From assembly GCF_947623445.1 (NCBI RefSeq), contig NC_135242.1, forward strand, positions 4,464,001-4,528,000: a DNA stretch of 64,000 bases, given 5' to 3'. Position numbers and translations under genes: made by a program. Every line of letters begins with the position of its first letter. Within the stretch, counting starts at the first letter, position 1. The notes under the pieces are model-generated. The model made no database searches, was not told where the DNA came from, and saw only the letters and a list, made by a program, of their open reading frames with translations. Shown here one piece after another: positions 23,301-35,182 of this stretch. Origin of the DNA: Clavelina lepadiformis (lineage: Eukaryota; Chordata; Ascidiacea; Aplousobranchia; Clavelinidae).

Positions 23301-26300
23301 ATGTCAATATTCCGTTGGAAACTTCGGTACTCAGTACTTGCTCTGCTTTGTATGTGTCTATTTTACCTGATGATCGGTAGCAGAAGGAACACTGGAGCGC
23401 TACTTAGGTAAGATATGCACAAACAGTATAGAAATTTGTATCACTAATGTTGCCTATTCCTGCTATTGCATGTACAACAGATTAAGTTGCCGAGACAGAA
23501 TCTTTGCAAATGCCTTGACCCGAATAGGCCTATTCTAGATGGCTGTCCTGACAATTAGGCTCTTATTCACAGCTTTATTACTACTTGCTTGTGGTGATGT
23601 TCAGATGAAAATATAAAAAGAAAGCATGAACGTCGTTGTTAAACGTCTCCTGATTGTTATTTGGAACACTTTGTTCACTGATTTAAAATTTATGTAGAAT
23701 GTAAGGGTTATACTGGAGAAATACTTGATCAATAGGCCTAGACTTCTTCAAAATGTCGACAAAGCGCTGCGCAGGATTGCTACACGCGCAAAATCTTTAA
23801 TTAATTACAAACAATTACCGCAGAGTGAGATTTTTTGCATCATCATTCCTATAGGAAGTGGTTGGAAATCACAGCGGTGAAGTGCTGACATGTGGCCTAG
23901 TCCATTTATGAACGGCAACTCATTTTACACGTGACCTAACTATTGTTTATATATTGCAGGGAGATTTGTCCTGACTTTTCCCACCAGATCTCACGACATT
24001 CGAGAAGCAATAAAGGTAAGAAAATCCTCACCTCAAATATATTTATTCATTTGTCAATTGACATTTTGCTTCCAATATAAAAAAGATAATGTAGCTTAAA
24101 TAGCTGGTGTTACTTGATGTAAAGTTTCGGCGACGTTTTGTTCTTTTGTCAAAGTAACTGGTAAAACTTCATTCAGATAAATCTGCTTCTGAATCTCACG
24201 AAAATATGTCTACCGAGTGCGCACCTCTTCGACCAATCAAATTCCTTAAAACCGCCGACACAACGGTGGTGGATGGAACGTACATGACTGAGACTGACGA
24301 AGAAAGGGAATTGGCAACGTTCTTGATGCAGCCATGGTCATTATCAGAGCCACGGCACAACTGTAAAGAAAAGATGGGTAACTTTAAGTGGAAGATTTAT
24401 TGTGTTGTACGCTCTAGCACGCCCTTTTAAAGTACTTATTTATGAAAAAGCAGCTAATGTATAACTTTGGAAATTTGCCTCTTTCCAGTATTCTGAACTT
24501 AGACCCACACAAGGTGGCTTGAGCAAATTCGACTTACTCCACGTCATCAACCGTTAGAGATTAATGACATCTGATTGTACGATTTGCTGTAGTAGGTTTA
24601 TTCAAATCCACCGTCTGTTGGCCTTAACCCACAACACTGTACTAAAAAGATTCAAATGCACAACGTTATATTTCAGCTGCTCTTTTCATAAATAATTAAA
24701 GACGCTTGGTGGAGCAGAAGTGAGTAACGTTCACTTGTTGATATCCAAACTTTCCTTACGGTATTCCGGCGTACAAAACCTTGACAGCATCAATCGATGA
24801 CGTTGAATTAACGTGATCGATAGCTTGAAAACAACGGATACAGTTTCGAAATGACTATACACACCCTTCTATTAAAATTTATATCTTTACTTTGTTGCAT
24901 GATCATGTTTGCTTGTTTGTTTGTTTGATCATGTTCACTTTGTATCATGTTTGTTCTGTTTTTCACGGCATCCAATTTGCTTTTTATGCTCAAAGACAAC
25001 GGTTTTTTTATTTACAGATTTGGCCAGATGGTCGATGGTTTTAATGGTAAAAAGCAGCGCTAAACACCGTGACCGAAGAGATGTAATTCGACAAACCTGG
25101 GGAAGCTGGAGGCTAGTTGACGTCATAAGACTGGAGGTAGGCTACTTTCTCATTTACTGGAAAGTTGGTGATGGCGAGTTTGCTTTCATTTGGCTATTTT
25201 TCTCAAAAGGTTGTGTTTCTCCTGGGGACAACAAAAGATCCAAATCTTCGTGGTAGTTTGGAAGAGGAAAGTTCTCATCACGGAGACATTTTACAAATGG
25301 ATATGGAGGATTCTGCAGAGTATATAAAAACTCTTTTATGTGCCGTCTTATCTGTGCATATAATGCTAATCTGTATTATAATACCTGTGTTGTACCATAA
25401 TACCTGTATACACAGAATATTGACTCTGTACTCTAAATCATTGTTACATGTTCTTTATACTCTTAATCGCAACTGACTAACTTTTGGTAGAACTGTACCG
25501 GAAAAAGTTCTCGCTGGCATGCAGTGGGCATCTTCCAATCTTCCTCATGATTGGATTTATTCATCTGTAGATGACGACATGGTTGTACATGTTGAAAATC
25601 TGGTTGAGTACTTGAATACGCTCTTGGTACCAGAAGACACAAACGTTAATATAAGACCTTGCTATGAACAACTGCCAATAGTTTGTGTGTATAGCTACCA
25701 AGCAAACGACTCCCCGAACCGCAACCCTTTGAGCAAATGGTATATTTCCTATGGAAAAATGAGTGACAGTTATTGGCCAAAGCATTGCCGTGGAGGAATG
25801 TATTTGATGTCGGTGAAAATGACTGGAAGAATTTTTCATATTTCGAGAAGAACGCCATATTTATATCTGGATGACGTTTGGATAACTGGTTACATGAGGC
25901 GAAAACTCAATGAAGGCGATTGCAACATTATGGTATGGGTAAACTTTCATAAAGTATATGTTTTGTATAGTCGTTTGGTTTTCATAGGATTTTAGCTGCG
26001 CTTACCATTAAACCAGTAGTGAAGTAAAATTAAAGCTGTTTGATCCCGGCGTTATTCCGAATCATTTTAATTTTATTTAGCTCAATATATTAACGTCGAA
26101 TTTAGCGTAGGATATTGATGAATCCATCATAAAATGTTGTTCTTTGTGCGGGTTGTGTAACCAAGACACACAGAATTGAGCTTGCTTTGCTATGTTATCA
26201 TAATTAATAATATGTAATTAGTAATTATGTAATATGTAAATATGTAATATGATGTATAAATGACATGATATGATACGACAATGTGGTTTGATATGATACG

Positions 26301-26582
26301 ATATGATAGGATATGATATGATATCCAAAATATGTACAGTAATTAAGTTTAAAAAATGTTGACTATTAATCTGCTTTGTTCTATATCTTCATTTTTCAGC
26401 CGGCACCAAACTCGATTAAAACCAACAACGAACTGTTTTTTAATACTGGGGTGACGAAGCCGTTAGTGCGACATCTGTTTGGAAACATTAGATTTTTTCC
26501 AGTTAAAGTTCCTGACAAGTTACTTGAAACCTGGCAGTCTTGGGAAGTAGAAGCTCATGGTCCGAGGTGGTGCCAAATATAA
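23301..26582 (+). CDS. GT31 beta-1,3-glycosyltransferase-like gene, copy 2
   Basis: Seven exons join to 420 aa: 23301-23407, 23960-24015, 24177-24377, 25018-25136, 25210-25319, 25491-25932 and 26400-26582. Residues 11-26 form a signal anchor (LALLCMCLFYLMIG) after a short basic tail, so this is a type II Golgi protein. A stem (exons 2-3) is followed by the catalytic domain: RRDVIRQTWGSW, VVFLLGTTKDPN, the DxD site in DWIYSSVDDDMVVH, a GGMYLMSV segment and LYLDDVWITGYM, in the order of B3GALT/B3GNT proteins. The family transfers Gal, GlcNAc or GalNAc in beta-1,3 linkage to glycoproteins or glycolipids. Its reverse-oriented twin is at 43581-46716 with identical exon lengths. The short exon 4-5 intron (73 nt) is preserved in all three copies. 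Confidence 0.88.
26266..26325 (+). repeat. Degenerate (GATAT)n microsatellite
   Basis: Runs of GATAT/GATACGATAT lie in the last intron of GT31 copy 2. The matching intron of copy 3 lacks the expansion. Confidence 0.75.
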
Positions 26583-27024
26583 AAAACGTTTTAAAAATTT
26601 ATCCGGATTACTTGAAAAGTAATGGAGCGACATTGCTAAGGTTATGCTGATGAAACTTACACCACAGCATAATAACATTAAGAAAGAAACATTAAGTCTC
26701 CAAGTAGATTTTTTCATTCCATTTATCCGCTAGAGGTCACAACTGAACAAAATTAATTTGGCATTACCGACGTTGTCTGTTGTAAAATTAAAAATGACAA
26801 GTCACTTACTGTAGAATCCATCATATGTGCAATAAAAATGGATCTTTTTGTTGATTTGCAAGAATACTTTACTTTTTAATCATTTATTTATTTATTTATT
26901 TATTTTTATCTTATTAATTTTGTTTTCCTCGAACCATCTTACGTTCGACGCTTAAGCCAACAAATGTCTTGAGGCCTTTTCCATGGGAAAATTAAAAACT
27001 CTAAATTTGCTCCATTATATATTG

Positions 27025-28158
27025 CAAACGTGGACAAACTGCGGCTCGCCGACATGTATTTTGTGGCTCTTCCCGGTGAATAGTGATACAGTGAGACCTC
27101 GTTAATCCGGACCCCGATGAACCGGAATCCCCGCTATCCGACACAAAACTGCCGGAAACGGATTTCTTCCTATGCATTTTACCCCTTTAATCCGGAATCC
27201 CCGCTGTCCGACTCCGACACAAAAGTTTTGGAACAAATTTGCTAAATCAATAGCAATAAAATCCGATAAACCGGATTATTAACAGTTAAGCGAAAATGAT
27301 TCACGATTGTCCTAATACAATATGTACACTGGGTAGTTAGTTGACGAAACAATAGCTGATTATCTACGCATAATAACGTTGCGGTCAATTACGTTGCGTT
27401 GCATAATAACGTTGTAGCAGGGGTGACGGACCTATTCGTTGTGGCAAACCACTTTGTCAGTTACAGCTGAGTAAGCCGCACAGCTTTATAGTCATACTAT
27501 GAAATACTGTACAGTATTTTAGAAACGAAAAAATAAATTGTTCATCAACAGTAACAAACAATGCTTCCACGGTCGCAAAAAAATACGTACAGTACATCGG
27601 TTGAGTGCGGCAATCTATTGAAGACATACTGCTGCAACTCAATTGTGCTATCAGCTTTTGATATCGCATTGCGCAAAGATTAGAAACAGGTCAAAGAAAG
27701 TTCAAGACTGCTGGTCCCGACGGAATGCTTCGCCATGCAAGAGCGGTTGTCAAACCGATTTGCGACCGCATGTTCGTCACTTCTGGCTTAGAGCATTTGT
27801 CTTAAATACTGTAGTTCTGGGGTTGGATCATACAAAAAGTATAATTTTATTTTAGTTGCTGTCCAGCCAGAAACTCGGTACTTAGAATTGGAGTAAGGTG
27901 CATCTGCTTTTTAAACACGGTGCTGCATTTGCAAAATTCATTGATTTTTTACCCTCCGATAAACCGGATACCCCGCTAAACCGACATTTTTGGACGAAAC
28001 GAAGTGGTCCGGATTAACGAAGTCTCACTGTATTCATTATTGTCCATTATCTATGCATTGTTTACCGTATTTGTATTAACACTACTGATTTTACGGCTAG
28101 TTGGGGTTTGTCATTTTACGCAAGTGACTCTTTCATTGAACAAGTTTGCCCACCCCTG
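27025..28158. mobile_element. hAT-type MITE, split by a younger pogo-type element
   Basis: The ends are CAAACGTGGACAAACTGCGG at the left and AAGTTTGCCCACCCCTG at the right, inverted relatives of the common GGGGTGGGCAAACTT terminus. Flanks ATATATTG and GTATATTG match at 7 of 8 bases. Without the nested element it is about 190 bp. A counterpart sits at 42654-42838 in the right arm, so this insertion is older than the duplication. Confidence 0.75.
27089..28030. mobile_element. Non-autonomous pogo/Tigger-type element nested in the hAT MITE
   Basis: The terminal inverted repeats are near-perfect: CAGTGAGACCTCGTTAATCC at the left and, inverted, CAGTGAGACTTCGTTAATCC at the right. TA lies on both sides, as expected of Tc1/mariner-pogo elements. 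CCGGATAAACCGG-like subterminal repeats occur at both ends. No transposase frame was recognised in the 942 bp. The right arm has a single TA at the matching position (near 42780). Confidence 0.88.
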
Positions 28159-29886
28159 GTATATTGGTTGTTTCCAAACGCAACATGCATAAAACTACAG
28201 AATTATTTGCAGCTACCCTCCATTTTGGTATTTTTTGTCAATTTTGTCTTTAAAACTTGGTGGAAATCAAACTTACGTTTTCATAAGTTACGAAACTCTG
28301 TGAAAAACTGTGCTCAAAGTTCATTGTGGTGCAATGTTAATAATACTATTATTATTTTATATATCGTTCGATTTGCAGCAAAATAAAGTAACATAACTCA
28401 GAGGAAACAGTTGTCCCAATAGTTTCTCACATTTATCGCTGTTACTATTAATTCTTTCTTTACTCTAATACTAGTCGCATTATAACAATAAATTAGAGCT
28501 AATTTTAATGCTGTATGTTAATGCTAGTCGCATTTACAGTAAGTTCACTATACGTCTAAGGTTTCACTGATTTTCTGGATAATTTAAACAGTATAGCTAC
28601 AGCATTGGTTATAGGGCACCATGTTCTTGTGTTACATACCCTGTGTCTGCTTCAGAGGAAATATAACAGAACGACCTATAGAACGGTGGATGTACCAGGA
28701 ATCATGCACAACAATCTCGTCTATAATAAAAATCATTGAAGCCCGATTAGTTTTTAATTCAGCACAAACGACATCGAAGCCAAAGCAATACCTACATCAA
28801 CTGAAAGCTATATTTACACAGTACAATGTATATTTGTCAAGTCAACCTTGCCTAAACATATGAAGTGAAATTCATATTCAGTCATAAGTTGTTTGAGTGG
28901 TAAAGGCAGAGTTTCTTAAACGCCAAGAGCTAAATGATGACTTTGAAATTAGTTTCAAGACTGCAGCTTGTGTGTCTTTTGGCATTCAGTCGGCGGTGAC
29001 ATTTGGTTATCACAAATAGGTTAAAATGAAGCCAAAACAATAAGTAAATCTGTGATGAAAAGATTGCGTTGTGAGACGTTACGCAACCTTAAATCGTTCA
29101 TCTTGCGGTTTTCATTGTTAGGTTTTGCTTAAACTACTTGAACGAGGAGCACACTGCAAAGTACTGTATATTATCAGTCGTGTTTTTCTTGAGTGAATTT
29201 CAAGTGTCAGAGCGCTTGTTGCGGCGCTGATTAGGTCACAAGTAGTTAGTTAGTTGTGCCCTGACCAGAAAGGTTGCTATGCACGCTCTGCGGGTTACTT
29301 CATTGCGTGAACGTAGAGGGTTATGGGAACAAAAACTTTTGTTGTCAGTGAGTTATTGCATTCAGCTATTGTGTGTGCCTGGGAAATTAATGGTTTCCAT
29401 ACCACGCTTACAACGTCGTAAAATTAATATGAGCTTAGAAAAAGAGGCAGCTTTTCAAGCCTATCGCAGTCAGTAGATCAGCCGCGTTTAACCTATAATA
29501 CTGTGTTTTCAGCAAGCTTGCGTGAAGAAAGTCATCGAGCGTAAAATACTAGTATAAGTCGGGATTATTGAAGCAGAAGTGAAATAGAAATTGCGTGACT
29601 GGTTACCTTACAGATAATGGGCCAGTTAACAAACAATTGTTGTTAGTTTGAAGACATTATATAAGAAGGTGATAACAGCGCTCTGTGTTACACACGCTTA
29701 TTGCTATGATTGCATGAACAGTATTGTATTCTGCATGGTGAATTACAGTGCAGCTAAGACAATATTATCCCTTGCAGTAAACTGCAGGTCATAATATAAG
29801 GTTTGTTTGAAAATAACAAAGTCATAAATTGGAGAAACGAAAGTTACTTTCCGCTCCTGCCGCCGTATGATAAAGACTCAGAAACT
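28159..29886. other. Upstream region of tetraspanin A, duplicated in the right arm
   Basis: Frames at 28621-28863 and 29279-29476 have counterparts at 41930-42190 and 41306-41494, but this only reflects arm identity. No domain or signal peptide was recognised and no gene is claimed. Confidence 0.45.
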
Positions 29887-32508
29887 ATGGACACTTGTCT
29901 TAAGTATTTTTTCGTCGTGTTCAACGTCTTGTTTGCGGTGAGTTATCGTTTGTTTCATAAACAGTTTCATATAATGAATATGTATTGCTTTTATGGTGCA
30001 TGTGTAGTGGTTTGCTCCGTTTTAATTGTAAAGTTTATTGATTCGTCCTCCGTTAACTTGGCAGTCATGGTGATGAGTTACAATTAATTACCAGCAAAAT
30101 GGTCTCACGATTACAATGCCGATAGCTAGGATGCTGAATTAAGAAATTTAGTACGAATATTGTTTTTATCATGTCATTTATGACAGTCAGTATAATAAGA
30201 CAATTTTAAGAATATAAGACAAGAAGAAAATGGGTGTGAAATAGTTAGAATATTTCGTATTATGGCCCCCACAGCATGGTATAAATTTGTTGCAAAATTA
30301 ATTTTAAAATTTCAACGCAGGGATGTTGGTCTCTTTCAATATTTTCTCATTTGCTCAACAATGGAGTAGTAAAATTAAATCAAACGACAAATTCGATTCC
30401 ATTATTCGAATCGTGCTCTCCCTCAAATTGTCACGGTTAAAAAACATCATACTCTTTTTAATGTCGTTAGTAGTAGAAAGGTTTTGCTTGTAATTTTATT
30501 CAACCAAAAGCACAGCCTGCCGGGGTACACGACCAAATTTGTTTAAACATCTAACCGTTTCAGCTTTAATGAAAGTGACTTTTTATCAAGCTAATGTCGT
30601 AATACTGAATGTACTAATGTCGTATTTTGATCCTATAAAGCTTACGTTTAGTCAACTGCTTCTGCGTTACTCTAGGTCAGGGGTTCCCAACCTTTTTATG
30701 TTCTCGTACCACTTAGCCACCACGGATTGTCAACACGTACCACTATTTTCAAAACAACTAATTTGATCCAATATTCGCATTTCGCACAGCAGCATTGTAT
30801 TAATAACAATGACAGCAGGGAGCAAGATCGACAAAAGTAGCTTACTGAGTGCAGAGAATTTAGTGTCGTTCGCATATTTTAGCAACTCAAAATTAAATTG
30901 TTATACTACTATACTGTATATCGCATGCAACGGAGAGCTGCTCGCGTACCACCTGAAAAGCTCCCGCGCACCACTAGTGGTACGCGTACCACCGGTTGGG
31001 AACCCCTGCTCTAGGTGTTGGATACTTTATGTGTTTGTAGGTTATTGGTGCCATAAGTGTGGCCTTTGCTTTTTGGGTTCGTTATGTACCGGTAATTCAG
31101 GAAGTGGTCGACAAGGTAGCATACACGGACTTGCTGTTTTACGGAGGTCTAATACTCGGAGGGGTGCTGCTTTTTGTAGGTAGGTAAAAGGCAGAATTTT
31201 ATTTAAAATGTAGTCAGATTAGATTATCCCTTAACGATTGAGGTTTACAGATCTAATACTTCTTTTAGGTTTGTGTGGAATGTTTGGTGCGTGTTACAAA
31301 AACAAATGCTTGCTGGGCACTGTAAGTATTGAGAATCATTACAGAATATAATGTATTACTTTTTTTTACTTATCATTATTTACTGCTTTGTATGAGTTAA
31401 TGTGTCCTTCTTTTCCCTCATAGTACATTGCAATTATGGTTATCTTCATTGGGGCTGAAATCGCGTTGATTATCTACACAGCAGTGGTTGGGGCCAATCA
31501 ATTCGTCGACAGTCTCGAAGTGGTGTGGGTCGAATTAACGAATGCCACCAAATTTGCAACTCAGTCTCGGGTACGTTATTGGATCACTTCTACTCCTTGA
31601 AACAGATTTTTTTGCCCGATTATATTCAAGAACAATTGCTTCAAGTTTCTTTATTGCAAGCAAAGCGTAATGTGGGTGACTTTAACGGCTTACTATTGCA
31701 GTTTGATTGCTGCGGTTATCAAAACCCATCGGAGTGGAACGGGATGTATGACGAATCGTGCCTGGCCAATAACACTGAGCCATGGGATGTAAGTAACATT
31801 CTATTCTTAATTACCTTTAGGTTTTTATGCTTTAGTAACCCGCTAAAAATTGTAAAAATACAAAGTAAAACACTTCTGTTTTCTCAACGACATACATCAT
31901 TATTTTTTCAGGTTGGATGTTCGCAAGCATTGCTAAATTATTTCCGCGACAATGCAATTGTGATGGCAATAGTTTTGGGTGTTGTGTTACTAATAGAGGT
32001 AAGTTGCATTGGTGACTGAAGATACATTGGTTACTGTATAAAGTCAGTTTTGGATACTTTAAGACTAAGTCTCCAACCTAGTCATTCTTACACTCGAAAA
32101 TGCACAGACGAGCTCTATGTGCAGGCAAGGAAGTTGTGTGGTGCAAGCTACCGAAATACCGAATATAAACATAGGGTAGGCTGTCGAATATAACACTACA
32201 CTACTGACAGTGGCGTTATCCATTATTACTATTGGTGTTGTGACTGTGAATGATTTGTGGCAGCGTCATATAGTCACATTTGGCAAATGTTAACAGAAAA
32301 CGTTTAAAGTTTTCTTTTACAATTTCAGCTTTTTCAAATCATCGTTACTGGTATATTGATTCGGGATGCTGTTAATGTGGAAAGATCGGAAAGGAGCGAT
32401 TTTACCAGGAGGAAAAAAGTTCCATCCGATGATGTCACAATCGAACGAGAAAGAAACCAAAACACGAATCAAGCTTATGACGATGAATCCTATTTTGATG
32501 ACACCTAG
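29887..32508 (+). CDS. Tetraspanin A, left-arm copy
   Basis: Seven exons join to 279 aa: 29887-29937, 31041-31179, 31269-31321, 31424-31570, 31606-31788, 31912-31998 and 32329-32508. The protein has TM1 (KYFFVVFNVLFA continuing into exon 2), TM2 (GGLILGGVLLFVG), the CGMFGACYKN loop, TM3 (IAIMVIFIGAEIALIIYT), a large extracellular loop with the diagnostic CCG motif (FDCCGYQNPSEW) and a later GCS, then TM4 and an acidic tail ending YFDDT. Tetraspanins organise membrane microdomains with integrins and other partners. Intron 4 as modelled is only 35 nt; a 131-nt alternative using an acceptor at 31701 keeps the frame and drops 32 loop residues. Intron 1 contains a MITE absent from the right-arm copy. 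It is convergent with the truncated tetraspanin B. Confidence 0.88.
30678..31008. mobile_element. hAT-type MITE in intron 1 of tetraspanin A
   Basis: Ends are CAGGGGTTCCCAACC and GGTTGGGAACCCCTG, perfect inverted repeats, flanked by a perfect 8-bp duplication CTCTAGGT (30670-30677 and 31009-31016). Internal GTACCAC repeats also face each other. Tetraspanin A' in the right arm has one CTATAGGT at this place and no insertion. Confidence 0.93.
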
Positions 32509-32875
32509 CTCGCCATAAAAAGATAATCTGGGTTACGTCATGGTGTTTAAAAGCAGACCTTGTAGAAGTTGTTTTATTGACTTTGTAACGTCTTTTATGT
32601 AATTTCTTTCACCTGAAAAACATCGTTCTTTCTGTTTATGTTCTTGATGTCGTAGCGTTCTACGTTAATTTAAAACTGGGCATTATCCACACACTGTAAA
32701 CTCAAAGACTAGACTAGACGGTTTCTAAAGTGGATGTATCAACCTTTCCTCGTTGTAGCACCACTATAGTTACCACCTTGTACGTTTTAAATTTCAGGCT
32801 CTGCCACTTTTTTCTTGTTTGTTGATTGTATGTGAGTTGCTGATTTTTTATTGAGTTTGTTGATTATATGTTTAT

Positions 32876-33812
32876 TGTGGTGGCAGCTTGATCCGTTATA
32901 GCCTGTTTGTTGGCCACCGTGTATGCCACAAGTGTGATCTCAATTATCAATAACGATCCAGCGATGGCAACATACTAAAAACAATTACTCAAACCGTTGC
33001 AGAAAAACCTAAAATATTGTAGCATTATAACAACTGGCTCCTATAACAAACCAGTCAGAGTTAAAATATATAATAGCCTAATGGAGTTTAACAATTAGAC
33101 TAAAATAAATACTCTACCGTTCCCATGATCGGTTTGCTCCGATGAACATTTCCTAGAGCGCCGCACACACCTGCAAAATATCGATTTGTAACTGTTCATT
33201 CTTGGACAAGTGTTGGCTTAGGTTTTAAAACCAAAGTCGAAGTCGGGCCGAGTTTTTTGGGTCAGGCTCGGGTTTGGGATTAAGTTTGCAAAAGTTGTTG
33301 GGCCCAATTCGGCCAAGACATAAACATTTTTTTAAATGTTAAAAGTAACGGTGTATTTTCGTTTCACTGTAGCTATAAAGCCACTTGTGTTTTCTTGCAA
33401 ACAAAATAACTGCTTTACACGTTACGACTTCTATCACAGCGGTTAGTCCATTAGAGTGTTTTGTTGCGGCCATGCCGCGTATTTTTGGCTCATTTTGTAA
33501 GTTTAACTTTCGGGTTCTTTTTCCTGGCCTAACTCAGACTTCAAGTATCTGGTTAGTGGTCAGTTATACGTTGGATTCGGCTTTAAAGATTGAGCTCGTT
33601 ACCATCTCGGTGTAAGACCTTAACAAATGTTTATACTTATAGCAACGTTAAAAAAGAGAAAGGTCAAACTCACCAATTATCATGAGCAAAATTCCTGCTC
33701 CCAGAATGAAACCGATGACAATCAGACTTGTGCTATTTGCGTTCAACACCTCACGAATCGGAGAAGCACTTCGAAGCCATGACGCAAAAGCTGCCAAAAC
33801 TGCCCCAAAAAA
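32876..33812 (-). pseudogene. Truncated tetraspanin B remnant (left arm)
   Basis: The remnant holds equivalents of exon 2 (33674-33812, 139 nt), exon 3 (33118-33170, 53 nt) and the first part of exon 4 (about 32876-32974) of the intact right-arm gene. It ends at a junction where about 1.4 kb, including the CCG-loop exon, TM4 and the tail, is missing relative to 36306-37670. The junction shows about 3 bp of microhomology. Exon 1 is also absent because it lies outside the duplicated block in the right arm. The surviving frame (VIGFILGAGILLMIIG) is still open, so the loss may be recent. Confidence 0.82.
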
Positions 33813-33866
33813 CTGGAAAAGAACATACATCCCAATTACGTAGACGTAATATCAGTTTTCATAAGA

Positions 33867-35182
33867 TTGTTGTCCCCCATTGCACCTGGTACAGATCCTT
33901 TCATGAGGTCTCTGTACGGTGTACGTCACGTTGTTTTCAGATCTCTTAATGTATAGGCTAACTGGACTGTCATCGTGTTGCCTACTATGAACAATTGCGC
34001 ATTGCAATAAAATCACCAACAAATTGAAGGCTGCCACTATTTCACTGGAAAAACCGTGCGTTCGAGACTATTTTTCACAGGCTCTTGTAAACTTAACTCG
34101 AATGTAATAACATAGTAACCCAAACCTACCGTCTATTGTACATCTAACTCCAATAAAACCTTAAAAAACTTAAAGCAGCTTTTTGCTTACACATTCTCCT
34201 AAATTAAACACCTATCTTTAACAAGAGACTGCGTGACCTACATACGGTGAAATATTTACTTCGTAAAGTGTGATATCAATATTGTTGCTATCCTCTGTAG
34301 AATTGTTTCAAATGACAAGGGAGCGGGATTAAGGAAAGGTATATTTTATTTTATGCGTTGTGGTCACTGGACAGACAAATAAATTAATGGAGGCTGTATT
34401 AATGCCAAACAATAAAACTGCTTTACAAGAAATCGTTCAAGAGGTATATAATAAGTAAACGTTGAAAATGTGGTGACTTAACAGACTTTTCTACTCAACT
34501 ATTAGAATCATTAAACCACAGAACAGCGGCTGATAAGCGAAAAAATTGTAAATTTCCCAACCAGAAATTTGTCGAATAATAAAGTTGATTGAGTAATTTC
34601 TACATAAACATTCGGTCAAACCACACTATCGCCATTGTTCAGCAACACAAGTTGAGTTTGTTCAACAGATGATATTTATAATGATCTCAGTCGTCAGACA
34701 AGGCTTTAGCTTCTCACTTTCACCATCTTACGCTAATCTAAAAGAAAAACGAGACAAATACCGACTTAGCAAGCCTTTTGTGTGCTTCGGTCTTTCCATT
34801 GTTCCTTCCTCAAAGGTCCGATGTATCCGTTCTCATCGAATTTCAAGCAAAGTTTTAGACGTATTGTAACTCTGATCACCAGTGTTGTAGTTACATGTGT
34901 ACATAAAGTTTTTCGAAGTTTTGTTAAAAGACATATGCGGAAGTTTACAAATTGTAGAAAGTGTTAGTTCTAACTTTTTGCTTTAAACATCTCGGCTTGT
35001 AAAATTGTTTGGTATGCAGGAAAAAGGACTGAATGGAAACTATCAACCTAGTTTGTGACTTAACAAAAAGCAACCTAAAGAATTTTACATTTTCTTAATA
35101 TATGTTGCAGCATTTCAGGTCGGCCAACAAATCAATTAGGTTAAATATATTTCCAAAAAGGAGTTGATGCAAACAGTGAACG
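33867..35182. other. Unique spacer at the centre of the inverted duplication
   Basis: No self-similarity across the centre was seen. A minus-strand frame at 33852-34037 starts with a hydrophobic stretch (MAAFNLLVILLQCAIVHS) resembling a signal peptide, but is only 61 codons and has no family signature. The spacer right end carries exon 1 of tetraspanin B. Confidence 0.5.

Larger units (their letters stand above)
20641..33866. repeat. Left arm of a large inverted duplication
   Basis: The arm is the reverse complement of about 35316-50083, interrupted by indels. Outer landmark: ATAGATTCAAGATAGC here and its complement ending at about 50083. Inner landmark: ATTACGTCTACGTAAT near 33840 and 35335. 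Gene content is GT31 copy 2 (+), tetraspanin A (+) and truncated tetraspanin B (-). Exons of the paired genes have equal lengths and differ mostly by scattered substitutions. Confidence 0.92.

Noticed and set aside
24206-24430. Independent small ORF starting at an internal Met
   Set aside because: It is exon 3 of GT31 copy 2 read through into the intron; the matching frame in copies 1 and 3 is also an exon.
25137-25164. A 28-nt micro-intron in GT31 copy 2
   Set aside because: The proposed acceptor is not conserved in copy 3, where AG reads AC. A 73-nt intron ending at TCTCAAAAG (25209) is conserved in all copies and gives the better family match.
28621-29476. Frames at 28621-28863 and 29279-29476 mirrored at 41930-42190 and 41306-41494
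   Set aside because: Conservation across the arms is expected from duplication alone; no signal peptide, domain or splice context supports coding.
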